Source: Palleronia sediminis
GTDB lineage: Bacteria > Pseudomonadota > Alphaproteobacteria > Rhodobacterales > Rhodobacteraceae
NCBI RefSeq assembly: GCF_004358695.1
Contig: NZ_SNAA01000002.1
Coordinates: forward strand, 186,001-250,000
DNA: 64,000 nucleotides
Direction: 5' to 3'
The first letter of the stretch is position 1, and every line of letters starts with the position of its first letter. Shown piece after piece: positions 1-9,689 of the stretch. The notes below the pieces were generated by a model that saw only the letters and a list, made by a program, of their open reading frames with translations, ran no database searches and was not told where the DNA came from. The position numbers and the translations under genes were made by a program.

Positions 1-1142
1 GGCACGACCCGTCCGCGGCTGTCGATGAGCTGCATGTGCCCGTGCGCATAGGGGTTGCTGCGCAGGGCCGGCAGATATTCGTTCACCACGATCGAGCGGG
101 GGACGTACCAGCTCGGGTTGATGACCATGTGATCCATCTCGTCCGAGAACTCGGGAGTGCGGCGCCCGTTCGCGTTCGAGCCGATGACGGATTTGGTCTC
201 GAAAAAGGTCTCGCCGTCGATGACGATCCGTGTGCGGAAATCGGTCAGGTTGACCCAGATGTGTTTCTGCCCGAGATCGCGGTTCAACCACCGTTCCCGC
301 TCCATCGAGACGAGGATCTGCCCCAGACGGTCGCGGGGCGGGCGGTTCATCTCGGCCAGGGTCCGGCCTCCGACGATGCCATCCTCGGCCAGTCCGAAAT
401 CGGCCTGGAACGCGGTGACGGCCGCCGTCATCGCCGCGTCGAAGACCTGCGTGGCCGAGCGGCGCAGGTAGCCCATCGCGATGAGCCGGTCGCGCAGCGC
501 CACGACGGCGGGGCCCGACGCCCCCTGCCGCAGCCCTGCATCGGGAATGTCGGCGCCCCAGCCGCCGGTCGCCATGATCCGTTCGAGCTTGAGCTTTTCG
601 CGCACGAGGCGGGTATATTCCTGCGAGGACGGCGGCAGCGTTTCGACGAAGGCGCGCGGATGGGGGGCGGCAGCGAAATCGGCGAGCATCCTGACCCGGT
701 CGACGGTCGGGATGTCACGTTTGATGTCGGGCACGACCCGCGAGGGCGTCAGGATCCCGGTCGACAGCTCGGCCGCGAGGTCGAGAAAGACGCGCGTCAG
801 TTCGACCTCGACCGCGGCACGCTGCGCGGGATCGGTGGCGCGCGCCATCAGCGCCCTGAGCGCCGCCGCATCGGTATCGGGCCGCGGCAGCCCGTGCATC
901 TCGGCCTTGTCCAGCGCGTGCAACAGCGCCGCACGCCGTTCCAGCGCCATCCGGTCGGAGCCAACCCAGATCGGACGGTAGCGCGATTCGCGATAGAACG
1001 CGGCCAGCACCTCGTCCTTGGCGGCGGCCACGGCCATCGAGTGTACGAAAGGCGTGATCTGTTGCGAGATTGCCGGCGTGCCCGCGCAGAGCCCCGCGAT
1101 CAGCGGAACGAGGATCGAGCGGCGGATCAGGGCGGGCGTCAT
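1..1142 (-). CDS. L,D-transpeptidase family protein, N-terminal 380 residues (C-terminus beyond window)
   Basis: The frame is open from an ATG at 1142 to the window edge, so the catalytic end is missing. The protein starts with a signal peptide (two Arg, then a hydrophobic run ending near GTPAISQ). It continues with the helical scaffold typical of YcbB/LdtD-type enzymes, a peptidoglycan-binding_1 repeat around residues 205-260 (LRQGASGPDVVALRDRL), and then the beginning of a YkuD domain (WVNLTDFRTRIVIDGE, later INPSWYVPRSI). Family members run to about 540 residues and form 3-3 crosslinks in periplasmic peptidoglycan. The HxxxxSxGCxR catalytic motif would lie outside the window and could not be checked. 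It is divergent from another cell-wall gene at 1467, which suggests a shared cell-wall theme. The family call rests on domain order. Confidence 0.85.
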   Translation of the reverse strand, partial: MTPALIRRSILVPLIAGLCAGTPAISQQITPFVHSMAVAAAKDEVLAAFYRESRYRPIWVGSDRMALERRAALLHALDKAEMHGLPRPDTDAAALRALMARATDPAQRAAVEVELTRVFLDLAAELSTGILTPSRVVPDIKRDIPTVDRVRMLADFAAAPHPRAFVETLPPSSQEYTRLVREKLKLERIMATGGWGADIPDAGLRQGASGPAVVALRDRLIAMGYLRRSATQVFDAAMTAAVTAFQADFGLAEDGIVGGRTLAEMNRPPRDRLGQILVSMERERWLNRDLGQKHIWVNLTDFRTRIVIDGETFFETKSVIGSNANGRRTPEFSDEMDHMVINPSWYVPRSIVVNEYLPALRSNPYAHGHMQLIDSRGRVV

Positions 1143-1466
1143 GCGGGACCTCGTGGGGATGCGTGGGCGCGAAAAGATAAGGCGCACGAACGGGATGGAG
1201 TACAGGCCTCGACCACGCCGGCCTGTTCAGCGTCATCCGGTTTGTGTCTTTGACGCAACGGAAAATTCTCTCGGATCGTCGCGATTTCGTGTCCGCTTGT
1301 TAAGCGGTTCTTTGCCGATTTATGGGAACTTTTTCCCGTGACGCCGCGCGACCCCTTTTCAGATCGTTTGGGGCCGTGTCATACAGTCCCTGCCTAAAGG
1401 GGATCTGGGCGAACAACCGCGATCAACGCGGATCGTATGTGAGACAGAGAACGGGACAGGACATCC
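1143..1466. other. Divergent intergenic region, 324 bases
   Basis: This gap separates two divergently read cell-wall genes and must hold both promoters. It contains an AT-richer stretch around 1255-1345, which is a plausible promoter zone. I could not identify a convincing -35/-10 pair, operator or RNA gene. No ORF in it has a supporting ribosome-binding site. Confidence 0.5.
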
Positions 1467-2042
1467 ATGGCACAGAACGACCGGTCTTCGGGCCTTAACC
1501 GGCGCGGGCTTCTGCTTGGCGCCTTCGCGGCAACCACGGTCGCCGCCGCTCCGACATATTCCAATGCTTTCGGCATCCTGCGCGGTGCCGGCGATATCCG
1601 CCGCATCAAGATGTATTCGGGCCGGACCGGCGAAAAGATCGACACGATCTACTGGATCGAAGGCAATTACATCAAAGATGCCATCGACGAGATCAATTTC
1701 TTCATGCGCGACTGGCGCAACAACAAGGTCCGCGGCATCGACACGCGCACGATCGACATAATGTCGGCCTCGCACAACCTGCTCGACACGACCGAACCCT
1801 ACATGCTGATTTCCGGCTATCGCTCGCCCGAGACGAACGCCATGCTGCGCAGCCGTTCGTCGGGCGTGGCCAAGAACTCGCGCCATCTCGTGGGCGAGGC
1901 CGCCGATCTCAGGCTCTCTTCGCGTTCGGTCAACCAGATGTATCGCGCGGCGGCGGCCTGCGCGGGCGGCGGTGTCGGCCGGTATTCCAGCTCGAACTTC
2001 GTCCATATGGATTGCGGCCCGGTCCGGTCCTGGGGCCGTTGA
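1467..2042 (+). CDS. DUF882 / YcbK-like (peptidase M15-type) murein endopeptidase, Tat-exported
   Basis: The 191-residue protein opens with a twin-arginine signal (NRRGLLLGAFAATTVAA), which predicts folded export to the periplasm. The mature part carries the DUF882/M15 zinc-peptidase pattern: SRHLVGEAADLR supplies the His and Asp ligands and NFVHMDCG the second His. Relatives such as MepK cut peptidoglycan crosslinks, including 3-3 bonds. A role opposite to the divergent L,D-transpeptidase is therefore plausible but inferred. The length matches the family. It is followed by a strong terminator at 2068-2104, so it is probably transcribed alone. Confidence 0.88.
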   Translation: MAQNDRSSGLNRRGLLLGAFAATTVAAAPTYSNAFGILRGAGDIRRIKMYSGRTGEKIDTIYWIEGNYIKDAIDEINFFMRDWRNNKVRGIDTRTIDIMSASHNLLDTTEPYMLISGYRSPETNAMLRSRSSGVAKNSRHLVGEAADLRLSSRSVNQMYRAAAACAGGGVGRYSSSNFVHMDCGPVRSWGR

Positions 2043-2067
2043 TCCGCACGCTCCCGACCCCGTAGAC

Positions 2068-2104
2068 AAAAGGCCCGCGACGCATCCGGCGTCGCGGGCC
2101 TTTT
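2068..2104. terminator. Bidirectional intrinsic terminator between the DUF882 gene and lipA
   Basis: There is a perfect 16-bp stem (2068-2083 with 2089-2104) around a 5-base loop. It begins with AAAA and ends with TTTT, so it can terminate transcription on both strands between two convergent genes. Confidence 0.92.
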
Positions 2105-2143
2105 CGTGTCCGCGCCGCCGTCGCCCGGCGGCGGCGATCTGCC

Positions 2144-3094
2144 TCAGACCGCCAGTTTCGCGTCCCGCGCTGCCTTGAGCCGGGCGAAATCGTCCCCGGC
2201 GTGATAGCTCGACCGGGTCAGCGGCGTGGCCGACACCATGAGGAACCCCTTGCCCCATGCGGCCTTTTCATAGCCCGCGAAGGCCTCGGGGGTGATGTAA
2301 TCGGCGACGACATGGTGTTTCGGCGTCGGCTGGAGGTACTGGCCAATGGTGATGAAATCGACATCGGCCGCGCGCATGTCGTCCATCACCTGATGCACCT
2401 GCGCCCGCGTCTCGCCCAAGCCCACCATGATGCCCGACTTGGTAAAGATGGTCGGGTCGATCTCTTTCACGCGCTGCAATAGCCGCAGCGAATGGAAATA
2501 GCGCGCGCCGGGCCGCACCTCGGGATAGAGGCCGGGCACCGTCTCGAGATTGTGGTTGAACACGTCGGGACGCGCCGCGACCACGGTCTCGAGCGCCTCG
2601 GGGCCGCATCGCAGGAAATCGGGCGTCAGCACCTCGATCGTGGTGCCGGGCGATTGCCGCCGCGTCGCGCGGATCGTCTGCGCGATATGGGCCGCGCCGC
2701 CATCCTCGAGATCGTCGCGGTCCACCGAGGTGATGACGACATGGTTCAGCCCCAGCTTTTTCACCGCGTCGCCGACGCGCCCCGGCTCGAACGCGTCGAG
2801 CGCATCGGGCCGCCCCGTCGCCACGTTGCAGAAGGTGCAGCCACGGGTGCAGATCTCGCCCATGATCATCATGGTGGCGTGGCCCTGGGACCAGCATTCG
2901 CCGACATTGGGGCAGCCCGCCTCTTCGCAGACGGTGGTGAGGTTATGCGCCCGCATCGTGTCGCGGGTCTTTGCATAGCCTTCGCCCGAGGGGGCACGCA
3001 CGCGGATCCAGTCGGGTTTCCTGAGGCGCGGCGTTTCCGGGCGATGCGCCTTTTCCGGGTGGCGCTGATCGGGAATTTTCAGGTCGCGGGGCAT
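2144..3094 (-). CDS. lipA: Lipoyl synthase
   Basis: LipA is a radical-SAM enzyme that inserts two sulfurs into protein-bound octanoyl groups to make lipoate for 2-oxoacid dehydrogenases and the glycine cleavage system. The 316-residue sequence has both cluster motifs: auxiliary-cluster cysteines 56, 61 and 67 ([12 protein letters not shown]) and radical-SAM cysteines 82, 86 and 89 (CTRGCTFC). The frame extends upstream to 3130, but the ATG at 3094 is chosen because AAGGAG lies at the right distance in front of it and the family begins with a similar MPRDLKIP-type sequence. It is divergent from catalase. Its dependence on Fe-S clusters fits the iron-responsive box in the shared promoter region. 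Confidence 0.97.
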   Translation of the reverse strand: MPRDLKIPDQRHPEKAHRPETPRLRKPDWIRVRAPSGEGYAKTRDTMRAHNLTTVCEEAGCPNVGECWSQGHATMMIMGEICTRGCTFCNVATGRPDALDAFEPGRVGDAVKKLGLNHVVITSVDRDDLEDGGAAHIAQTIRATRRQSPGTTIEVLTPDFLRCGPEALETVVAARPDVFNHNLETVPGLYPEVRPGARYFHSLRLLQRVKEIDPTIFTKSGIMVGLGETRAQVHQVMDDMRAADVDFITIGQYLQPTPKHHVVADYITPEAFAGYEKAAWGKGFLMVSATPLTRSSYHAGDDFARLKAARDAKLAV

Positions 3095-3206
3095 GGAAAA
3101 TCTCCTTCGCCCGACCGATCTATGCAGCATCGCCGCCGATGTCCACGCAGGCGCGACCCTTTCGCGCCGTCATCCGCGTCGCATGTTGCACCCGCGGGAC
3201 GAGACG

Positions 3207-3223
3207 ATTAGAACCGTTCTAAA
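3207..3223. promoter_or_regulatory. Irr (ICE-type) iron-response box upstream of katA
   Basis: The site reads ATTAGAA-CCG-TTCTAAA, a 7-3-7 inverted repeat matching the alphaproteobacterial Irr/ICE consensus TTTAGAA-N3-TTCTAAA at 13 of 14 arm positions. It lies 25 bases before the catalase start codon, a position suited to repression or promoter control. A nearly identical site sits before the suf operon at 29601. Confidence 0.8.
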
Positions 3224-3247
3224 CCGCCCGACCCGAGGAGATATCCC

Positions 3248-4756
3248 ATGGCCGACAAACCCCGCCTGACGACGACCGCCGGTGCGCCCGTCGTCTCGAA
3301 CCAGTATTCGCAGACTGCCGGTCGCAACGGCCCGATCCTGCTACAGGATTACCAGCTTATCGAAAAGCTCGCCCACCAGAACCGCGAACGCATTCCCGAG
3401 CGGGTCGTTCACGCCAAGGGCTGGGGCGCGCAGGGCACGTTCACCGTGACCCACGACATCAGCAAGTATAGCTGTGCCGCCCTGTTCTCGGAGGTCGGCA
3501 AGACGACCGAGGTGCTCGCCCGCTGGTCGACCGTCGCCGGAGAGGCCGGCGCCGCGGATGCCGAGCGTGACGTGCGCGGCTTCAGCCTCAAGTTCTTCAC
3601 CGAAGAGGGCAACTGGGACATGGTGGGCAACAACACGCCCATCTTCTTCGTGCGCGACGCCTTCAAGTTCCCCGATTTCATCCGCACGCAAAAGCGTCAC
3701 CCCAAGACCAACCTCCGCTCGCCCGAGGCGATGTTCGATTTCTGGGCGGCGCAGCCCGAATCGGTCCACCAGGTCACGATCCTGATGTCGGACCGGGGTA
3801 TCCCGGTGAACCCCGCGCGGATGAACGGCTATGGCAGCCACACCTTCTCGATGTGGAACGCCGAGGGCGTGCGCCATTGGGTCAAGTTCCACTTCAAGAC
3901 CCAGATGGGCCACAAGACCTATACCAACGCCGAGGCCGAGGCGCTGATCGGCAAGACGCGCGAGAGCTACCAGGAAGACCTCTACAACATGATCGAATCG
4001 GGCAATTTCCCGAAATGGACCATGTATATCCAGGTCATGGCCGAGGAAGACGCCGCCAAACAGCCCTTCAACCCGTTCGACCTGACCAAGGTGTGGCCGC
4101 ATTCCGATTTCCCGCTGATCGAGGTCGGCGAGGTCGAGATGAACCGCAACCCGGAAAACTACTTCCAGATGGTCGAGAATGCGGCCTATTCGCCCTCGAA
4201 CGTGGTGCCGGGCATCGGCTTCAGCCCCGACAAGATGCTTCAGGCGCGCATCTTCTCCTATGCCGACGCGCATCGCTACCGCCTCGGCACCCATTACGAG
4301 GCCCTGCCCGCCAACGCCCCCAAGGCGGCCGCCAATGTGAACCACTATCACAAGGACGGCCCGATGCGGTTCTTCACCAATGATTTCGGCAATCCCGACG
4401 CCTATTACGAGCCGAACCAGTATGACGGCCCGGTCGCGGATTTCTCGAAGAAGGAGCCGCCGCTCAGGATCGACGGCGATGCCGACCGCTATGTCGTCGA
4501 GGATGCCGACGCGGATTACGTGCAGCCGCGCCAGCTCTATCTCGAGGTGCTCGATCAGGACGAGCGGAACCGCCTGCATCACAACATGGCCGCGGCGATG
4601 GGCCCCTGCTCGGAAAGCGTGACCGAGCGTTGGCTGGCCGTGCTCGAGCGTGTGCATCCCGACTATGCCGCGGGCGTGCGCCAGGCGCTCAAGGACGCGA
4701 GCGACGTGAACGCCATCGCCGTGACCGATGACAGCGCCATCGAGGCGGCCGAGTAA
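3248..4756 (+). CDS. katA: Catalase (small-subunit haem catalase)
   Basis: The 502-residue monofunctional haem catalase converts hydrogen peroxide to water and oxygen. The active-site His is in ERVVHAKG (about residue 55), the distal Asn in [10 protein letters not shown], and the proximal haem Tyr in [14 protein letters not shown]. The length fits the small-subunit clade of about 480-505 residues. GAGGAG precedes the ATG by a normal distance. It stands alone with its own terminator, and no oxyR is adjacent. The Irr-type box just upstream suggests that expression follows iron or haem supply, which suits a haem enzyme. Confidence 0.97.
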   Translation: MADKPRLTTTAGAPVVSNQYSQTAGRNGPILLQDYQLIEKLAHQNRERIPERVVHAKGWGAQGTFTVTHDISKYSCAALFSEVGKTTEVLARWSTVAGEAGAADAERDVRGFSLKFFTEEGNWDMVGNNTPIFFVRDAFKFPDFIRTQKRHPKTNLRSPEAMFDFWAAQPESVHQVTILMSDRGIPVNPARMNGYGSHTFSMWNAEGVRHWVKFHFKTQMGHKTYTNAEAEALIGKTRESYQEDLYNMIESGNFPKWTMYIQVMAEEDAAKQPFNPFDLTKVWPHSDFPLIEVGEVEMNRNPENYFQMVENAAYSPSNVVPGIGFSPDKMLQARIFSYADAHRYRLGTHYEALPANAPKAAANVNHYHKDGPMRFFTNDFGNPDAYYEPNQYDGPVADFSKKEPPLRIDGDADRYVVEDADADYVQPRQLYLEVLDQDERNRLHHNMAAAMGPCSESVTERWLAVLERVHPDYAAGVRQALKDASDVNAIAVTDDSAIEAAE

Positions 4757-4778
4757 GCTTTGAGCTGAAAGCCATTGG

Positions 4779-4807
4779 AAGGGCGCGGTTTTCCGACCGC
4801 GCCCTTT
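4779..4807 (+). terminator. Intrinsic terminator after katA
   Basis: An 11-bp perfect stem (4779-4789 with 4796-4806), loop TTTCCG, ends in a short T run. It also lies just beyond the stop of the opposing gene at 4821 and may serve both. Confidence 0.85.
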
Positions 4808-4820
4808 CGCATTTCCGGCC

Positions 4821-5885
4821 CTAGCCGATCATGTCGTCGGCCGAATGGGTGTCGTAGTGGCGACACAGCCGGTCGAGCCCCACGACCAGCACCACCTTGC
4901 CCGAGCGCGCGGCCCAGCCCATGCGCCGCTCGACCGTCTCGAGCCCGTCGAGCCGGCAGGCCACGCGATAGACCACGTCCCCGAGCCCCGGCCCCAGATC
5001 GGCCAGCGCCGCCTCGGCACGGCTGCGCGCGGCCTGGGCGCCACGGCCCGTTTGCCGCGCGACCGGCTCCGTCTGCGTCATCGCCGCGTCCCAGTCGATC
5101 GCGGTGCCGTCCGCGGCCTCGGCGACGGCCACATCCTCGCGCAGACGCTCGGCCGCGCGGACATGCGCAGGGGTGAGATAGCGTGCGCCCCCCTTGTCGC
5201 GCCTGCGGGCCAGCATGGCGATGGGCGTATCCGTGGTCGAATAGCGTGCGCCGCGCCCCGATACGGGGCCGCTCGCCGGCAGCGCGCCGTCGTTGCGCTG
5301 GCCCGCGCGGTTTTCCTGCGCGGCGAGAAGGTCGCCCAGAGCCGCACGCCCGCGCGCCGTGATGCGGTAGCGCGCGACGCGCCCCGTGCCGCTGCGCTGT
5401 ATCCAGTCGCGCAGGGCCATGTCCTCGGCGAAACAGGTCTCGACCACGCCGGTGCGTTCGGTGGTGCCGTCCTCGGTCTCGCGCACGATGACGGCCATAT
5501 CCATGCCCGCACCGACGGTAAGACAGGCGCCCGTCGCGCTCAGCCGCCGCAGGACCCGGCGGGCTTCGGTCTCGAACCGGGCGTCGCCGGACGGAGAGAC
5601 GGTCTGGCGGGAGGGCGTCTGATCCATGCCGTCTTGTCGCCGCTCGGCGCGATTCGCACTAGGGTCGACGCGGTCCCCGGCGAGCCGGTCGAGCGCGGTA
5701 TCGACCAGAGGATCGTCGCGCCGCGCCTCGTATCTGCGGACGCGGCGCAGGACGGTGGAGGGGTGCGCGCCCGTCCGGCGCGCGATCTCGCGGATCGATT
5801 CGCCGCCGCTGACATGGTCGAGATAGTGCCGCACCGGCTCGGGCATTCCGGCCTCCCGCTTATCGTCTTGTGCAATCTGGTCCAT
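4821..5885 (-). CDS. Helix-turn-helix protein with C-terminal DUF6456 domain
   Basis: The 354-residue protein has an N-terminal helix-turn-helix (about residues 26-54, SIREIARRTGAHPSTVLRRV), a low-complexity middle, a winged-helix-like stretch around 150-180 (VARYRITARGRAALGDLLA) and a C-terminal domain resembling DUF6456 (about 220-345). This architecture is characteristic of Rhodobacterales and its function is not established. A DNA-binding regulator is the reasonable inference. It is divergent from a DUF6477 gene, and the spacer holds phased TTAAC repeats that could be its own or another regulator's operator. Confidence 0.78.
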   Translation of the reverse strand: MDQIAQDDKREAGMPEPVRHYLDHVSGGESIREIARRTGAHPSTVLRRVRRYEARRDDPLVDTALDRLAGDRVDPSANRAERRQDGMDQTPSRQTVSPSGDARFETEARRVLRRLSATGACLTVGAGMDMAVIVRETEDGTTERTGVVETCFAEDMALRDWIQRSGTGRVARYRITARGRAALGDLLAAQENRAGQRNDGALPASGPVSGRGARYSTTDTPIAMLARRRDKGGARYLTPAHVRAAERLREDVAVAEAADGTAIDWDAAMTQTEPVARQTGRGAQAARSRAEAALADLGPGLGDVVYRVACRLDGLETVERRMGWAARSGKVVLVVGLDRLCRHYDTHSADDMIG

Positions 5886-5961
5886 TCTTCAGCCCCCGTT
5901 AAGACAAACAAGCTACGAACCGGCTGGCAGGCCTTTTCGATGCGATGACTGTCGGGCGGAA

Positions 5962-6021
5962 ATGGTTAACGCGCGTTCATCTATGCGCACTATGGTTAAC
6001 GTCCGTTAACAAATGGTAACG
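5962..6021. repeat. Helically phased TTAAC repeats in the DUF6456/DUF6477 promoter region
   Basis: TTAAC occurs at 5966, 5996 and 6006, with a GTAAC variant at 6016, so all starts are multiples of 10 bases apart. The 10-mer ATGGTTAACG is exactly repeated at 5962 and 5992. This looks like an operator with half-sites on one face of the helix. The half-site resembles that of CtrA (TTAA-N7-TTAA), but the spacer here is 6. Confidence 0.55.
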
Positions 6022-6121
6022 AACTCTTTCCATGTCGCACGCGAAACGTCGCGTCTGCGCAACATGCAGGGGGATCGTGGCAGAAATGGGGCATCGACCC
6101 CGGATCACAGGATTTTCCGCC

Positions 6122-6397
6122 ATGAGCTTTCACCCCGACGACCCCATGCTGTACCTGGCCGCGCTGTCGCGCCCCCGCCTGCTGGTCGAGGCCGCACGCC
6201 GCGTGGCCGAGGCGCGGCAGTCCGATGCGGCGGCGTCCGCGACGCTGCGCGCGCTGGCCGTGGCCGAGGCCCGGCACGACCGCGACCGCCGGTCGGGCGC
6301 GCCCTGCTATGACGGCGCGCGGCACGTCGCCGCGCTGGCCGCGCTGATGGCCGCCTGTCAGGGCCGCATTGCCGGCCGGATCACCCCGGTGGAGTAG
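6122..6397 (+). CDS. DUF6477 family protein
   Basis: The 91-residue protein (MSFHPDDPMLYLAALSRPRL) belongs to a small family known mainly from Rhodobacterales, with no established function. It is Ala- and Arg-rich and probably helical, with no signal or membrane segment. An in-frame ATG exists at 6032, but the shorter form is preferred because family members begin at this MSFHPDDP-like sequence. The upstream extension has an unusual CATCRG stretch, and neither start has a clear Shine-Dalgarno sequence. Its stop lies 3 bases from the stop of the convergent methyltransferase gene. Confidence 0.75.
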   Translation: MSFHPDDPMLYLAALSRPRLLVEAARRVAEARQSDAAASATLRALAVAEARHDRDRRSGAPCYDGARHVAALAALMAACQGRIAGRITPVE

Positions 6398-6400
6398 CGT

Positions 6401-7948
6401 TCAGGCAAAGCTGTCCGGCAGGCTTTCCTTGCGGCGGGCGACATAGTCGTTCAGCCCGTCGCGAATCCCCTCGTCGAGCGGCGGCGGGCTGTAATCGGCC
6501 AGCATCTTTTCGACCCGCGCCGCGGCCAGCGTCGCGCTGTCGCGCGCGCCCTCGTCGAACCATGTCTCGAACGGTTTGTAGTCGAGCACGTCCGAGCGCC
6601 AGAACGCATCCTTGAAATTGGCCTGCGTATGCGCGCAGCCGAGATAATGCCCCCCCGGCCCGATCTCGGCGATGGCATCCATCGCCTGCCTGTTCTCGGA
6701 GATGTCGATGGCCTTGGCCAGCCGGTGCAGGATGCCGAGCTGATCGGCATCCATGATGAATTTCTCGGGGCTCGCCACCAGCCCCCCCTCGAGCCAGCCG
6801 CAGGCATGCAGCATGAAGTTCACGCCGGCATAAAGTCCCGCCTGAAGCGAGTTCGCGCTTTCATATCCGGCCTGCGCATCGGAAAGCTTGGCGCCGCAGA
6901 ACGCGCCCGCGCTGCGGAACGGCAGCCCCAGCCGGCGCATCAATTGCCCCGCGCCATAGGTGATCTGGGCCGTCTCGGGCGTGCCGAAGATGGGCGCGCC
7001 CGAGTTCATGTCGATCGAGGTCACGAAGGCCCCGGCGATCACCGGCGCGCCGGGCCGGACGAGCTGGGAATAGGCGACGCCCGCCAGCACCTCGGCCAGG
7101 ACCTGCGCCAGCGTGCCCGCGACCGAGACCGGCGCCATGGCGCCGCCGACGATGAAGGGCGACAGGATCACCGCCTGGTTGGCACGGGCATAGACCTCGA
7201 GCGCGCCCATCATCGTCGCGTCGAAGGTCAGCGGCGAGTTCACGTTTATGAGCGAGGTCATCACCGTGTTCTCGGCCACGAACTGCTTGCCGAACAGGAT
7301 CTCGCACATCTCGACCGAATCGCGTGCCCGCGAGGGCTCCGTCACCGAGCCCATGAAGGGTTTGTCGCTGAGCGTGATATGGGCCATCAGCATGTCGAGA
7401 TGGCGCTTGCTCACCGGAATGTCGGTCGGCTCGCAGACGGTGCCGCCCGAATGGTGCAGCCATTTCGACATGTAGCCGAGCTTCACGAATTTCTGGAAAT
7501 CGGCGATGGTGGCATAGCGCCGTCCCCCCGCCTGGTCGCGCACGAAGGGCGGCCCGTAGACCGGGGCCAGCACGAGGTTGCGCCCGCCGATCTCGACCGC
7601 GCGTTCGGGGTTGCGCGCGTGCTGGGTGAACACGCGCGGCGCGGTCTCGCACAGCTTGCGCGCGAGCCCCTTGGGGATGCGCACCCGTTCGCCCTGCACA
7701 TCGGCCCCCGCATCGCGCCAAAGCGCGAGCGCGGCGGGATTCTCGACCACGTTCACGCCGATCTCCTGAAGCACCGTCTCGGCATTGGCCTCGATGATGG
7801 ACAGCGCCTCTTCGGTCAGGGGCTCGTGATCGGGCACCTCGCGGGTGATGACGGGCGCGCATTCGATCCGCACCGCGGTCCGCTCGGCCCGCCGCGCGGC
7901 GCCGCCGCCCGTTCCCCTGCCTCGCTTGCGTGTCGCGGCTTCGGTCAT
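6401..7948 (-). CDS. MttB-family (trimethylamine/betaine-type) corrinoid methyltransferase, non-pyrrolysine
   Basis: The 515-residue protein belongs to the trimethylamine methyltransferase family (MttB superfamily), which passes a methyl group from a quaternary or tertiary amine to a corrinoid protein. It is read straight through without an in-frame TAG, so it lacks pyrrolysine and falls with the betaine- or carnitine-type members. Recognisable stretches are [32 protein letters not shown] and a Gly/Ala-rich barrel. The frame extends to 8191, but ATG 7948 has GGAG at the right spacing. No corrinoid protein or reductive activator is adjacent, so the substrate cannot be named. Confidence 0.82.
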   Translation of the reverse strand: MTEAATRKRGRGTGGGAARRAERTAVRIECAPVITREVPDHEPLTEEALSIIEANAETVLQEIGVNVVENPAALALWRDAGADVQGERVRIPKGLARKLCETAPRVFTQHARNPERAVEIGGRNLVLAPVYGPPFVRDQAGGRRYATIADFQKFVKLGYMSKWLHHSGGTVCEPTDIPVSKRHLDMLMAHITLSDKPFMGSVTEPSRARDSVEMCEILFGKQFVAENTVMTSLINVNSPLTFDATMMGALEVYARANQAVILSPFIVGGAMAPVSVAGTLAQVLAEVLAGVAYSQLVRPGAPVIAGAFVTSIDMNSGAPIFGTPETAQITYGAGQLMRRLGLPFRSAGAFCGAKLSDAQAGYESANSLQAGLYAGVNFMLHACGWLEGGLVASPEKFIMDADQLGILHRLAKAIDISENRQAMDAIAEIGPGGHYLGCAHTQANFKDAFWRSDVLDYKPFETWFDEGARDSATLAAARVEKMLADYSPPPLDEGIRDGLNDYVARRKESLPDSFA

Positions 7949-8123
7949 GCTGGCTCTCCTCGTGCGCGCGCGGATCGCCCGCGCGTCCACCGTGACTAGC
8001 GCCGGGCGCGGGGCGCGATCTGCCGGTTTCCGCCGCTTCCTGCACCCGCAGCGACATGGCCTCGCGAGGCTCGCGTGCCGCGGGCGATTGTCAACGCGGT
8101 CCGGGCGGCGTAATCCCGCGCCC

Positions 8124-9689
8124 ATGGATATCACCGACACCCACCAGCGCCTTCTGATCGTCGATTTCGGCAGCCAGGTCACGCAGCTCATCGCCCGCCG
8201 CCTGCGCGAGGCGAACGTCTATTGCGAGATCCACCCGTTCAACCACGTCGACGACGCGTTCCTCGACGATTTCGCGCCGCGTGCGGTGATCCTGTCGGGC
8301 GGGCCCGCCAGCGTGCCCGAGGCCGGATCGCCCCGCCCGCCCGCGCGGATATTCGATCTCGGCGTGCCGGTGCTGGGCATCTGCTACGGCCAGCAGGTGA
8401 TGATGCAGATGCTAGGCGGCGAGGTGGTGCGCACCCCCGGCTCGGCCGAGTTCGGCCGCGCCTATATCGAACCGACGGACGAGCCGCTGGAGCTCATGCG
8501 GGGGTGGTTCCACGGCGGGCGCGAACAGGTCTGGATGAGCCATGGCGATCACGTCTCGAGGCTGGCGCCCGGTTTTCGGCCCTTTGCCACCTCGCCCGGC
8601 GCGCCCTTTGCCGTCGTGGCCGACCCCGAGCGGCGGTTTTTCGCGACGCAGTTCCATCCCGAGGTGCACCACACGCCGGGCGGCAAGACCTTCCTCGCCA
8701 ATTTCGTGGCGCTCGCGGGGTTTTCGGGCGACTGGACGATGGGCGCCTATCGCGAACAGGCCGTCGACGCGATCCGCGAACAGGTGGGTGATGCGCGGGT
8801 GCTGTGCGCGCTGTCGGGCGGTGTCGACAGCTCGGTCGCGGCCGCGCTGCTGCACGAGGCCATCGGCGACCGCCTGACCTGCGTCTTCGTCGATCACGGC
8901 CTCTTGCGCAAGAACGAGGCCGAAGAGGTTGTGGGCATGTTCCGCGACAACATGAACCTGTCGGTCATCCATGCCGACGAAAGCGATCTGTTCCTGACCG
9001 CGCTCGAGGGCGTGTCGGACCCCGAGCAAAAGCGCAAGATCATCGGCGCCCTGTTCATCGAGGTGTTCGAGAAACACGCCCGCGCCATCGGCGGGGCCGA
9101 GTTCCTGGCCCAGGGCACGCTGTATCCCGACGTCATCGAAAGCGTGAGCTTTTCGGGCGGACCCAGCGTCACGATCAAGAGCCACCACAATGTCGGCGGC
9201 CTGCCCGAGAAAATGGGCATGAAGCTGGTCGAGCCGCTGCGCGAGCTGTTCAAGGACGAGGTCCGCGCGCTGGGGCGCGAGCTTGGCCTGCCCGACAGTT
9301 TCATCGGCCGCCATCCGTTTCCCGGCCCCGGCCTCGCCATCCGCTGCCCCGGCGAGATCACGCGCGAAAAGCTCGCCATCCTGCGCGAGGCCGACGCGAT
9401 CTTCATCGACCAGATCCGCCGCCACGGGCTTTACGACGATATCTGGCAGGCCTTCGTGGCGATCCTGCCCGTGCGCACCGTCGGCGTCATGGGCGACGGG
9501 CGGACCTACGATTTCGCCTGCGCGCTGCGCGCCGTCTCGAGCGTCGACGGCATGACCGCGGATTACTACCCGTTCTCGCATGATTTCCTGAGCGAAACCG
9601 CCACCCGCATCATCAATTCCGTGCGCGGCATCAACCGCGTGACCTACGACATCACCTCCAAGCCGCCGGGCACCATCGAGTGGGAATGA
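8124..9689 (+). CDS. guaA: GMP synthase (glutamine-hydrolysing)
   Basis: GuaA aminates XMP to GMP using glutamine and ATP. The 521-residue length is standard. The glutamine amidotransferase class I domain is residues 8-200, with nucleophile Cys87 in GICYGQQ and the His/Glu pair in FHPEVHH. The ATP pyrophosphatase P-loop is ALSGGVDSS, and the C-terminal dimerisation domain ends in GTIEWE. The start at 8124 gives the family N-terminus, although the frame is open further upstream. The last bases overlap the ATG of the EamA transporter. guaB, the preceding step in the pathway, lies in the same window at 43166 but is not linked. Confidence 0.98.
   Translation: MDITDTHQRLLIVDFGSQVTQLIARRLREANVYCEIHPFNHVDDAFLDDFAPRAVILSGGPASVPEAGSPRPPARIFDLGVPVLGICYGQQVMMQMLGGEVVRTPGSAEFGRAYIEPTDEPLELMRGWFHGGREQVWMSHGDHVSRLAPGFRPFATSPGAPFAVVADPERRFFATQFHPEVHHTPGGKTFLANFVALAGFSGDWTMGAYREQAVDAIREQVGDARVLCALSGGVDSSVAAALLHEAIGDRLTCVFVDHGLLRKNEAEEVVGMFRDNMNLSVIHADESDLFLTALEGVSDPEQKRKIIGALFIEVFEKHARAIGGAEFLAQGTLYPDVIESVSFSGGPSVTIKSHHNVGGLPEKMGMKLVEPLRELFKDEVRALGRELGLPDSFIGRHPFPGPGLAIRCPGEITREKLAILREADAIFIDQIRRHGLYDDIWQAFVAILPVRTVGVMGDGRTYDFACALRAVSSVDGMTADYYPFSHDFLSETATRIINSVRGINRVTYDITSKPPGTIEWE

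Noticed and set aside
36-1253. 405-codon plus-strand frame at the left edge
   Set aside because: The minus strand encodes an L,D-transpeptidase with signal peptide and peptidoglycan-binding domain; the plus frame is its shadow.
3341-4657. 438-codon minus-strand frame opposite katA
   Set aside because: Catalase on the plus strand is certain; the opposite frame has shadow composition (Val/His/Gly/Arg).
4845-5948. 367-codon plus-strand frame opposite the DUF6456 gene
   Set aside because: The minus-strand gene has a helix-turn-helix and family domain; the plus frame shows only shadow composition.
5996-6010. Exact CtrA box in the DUF6456/DUF6477 spacer
   Set aside because: The two TTAA elements are separated by 6 bases, not the 7 of the consensus, so I report phased repeats instead of a CtrA site.
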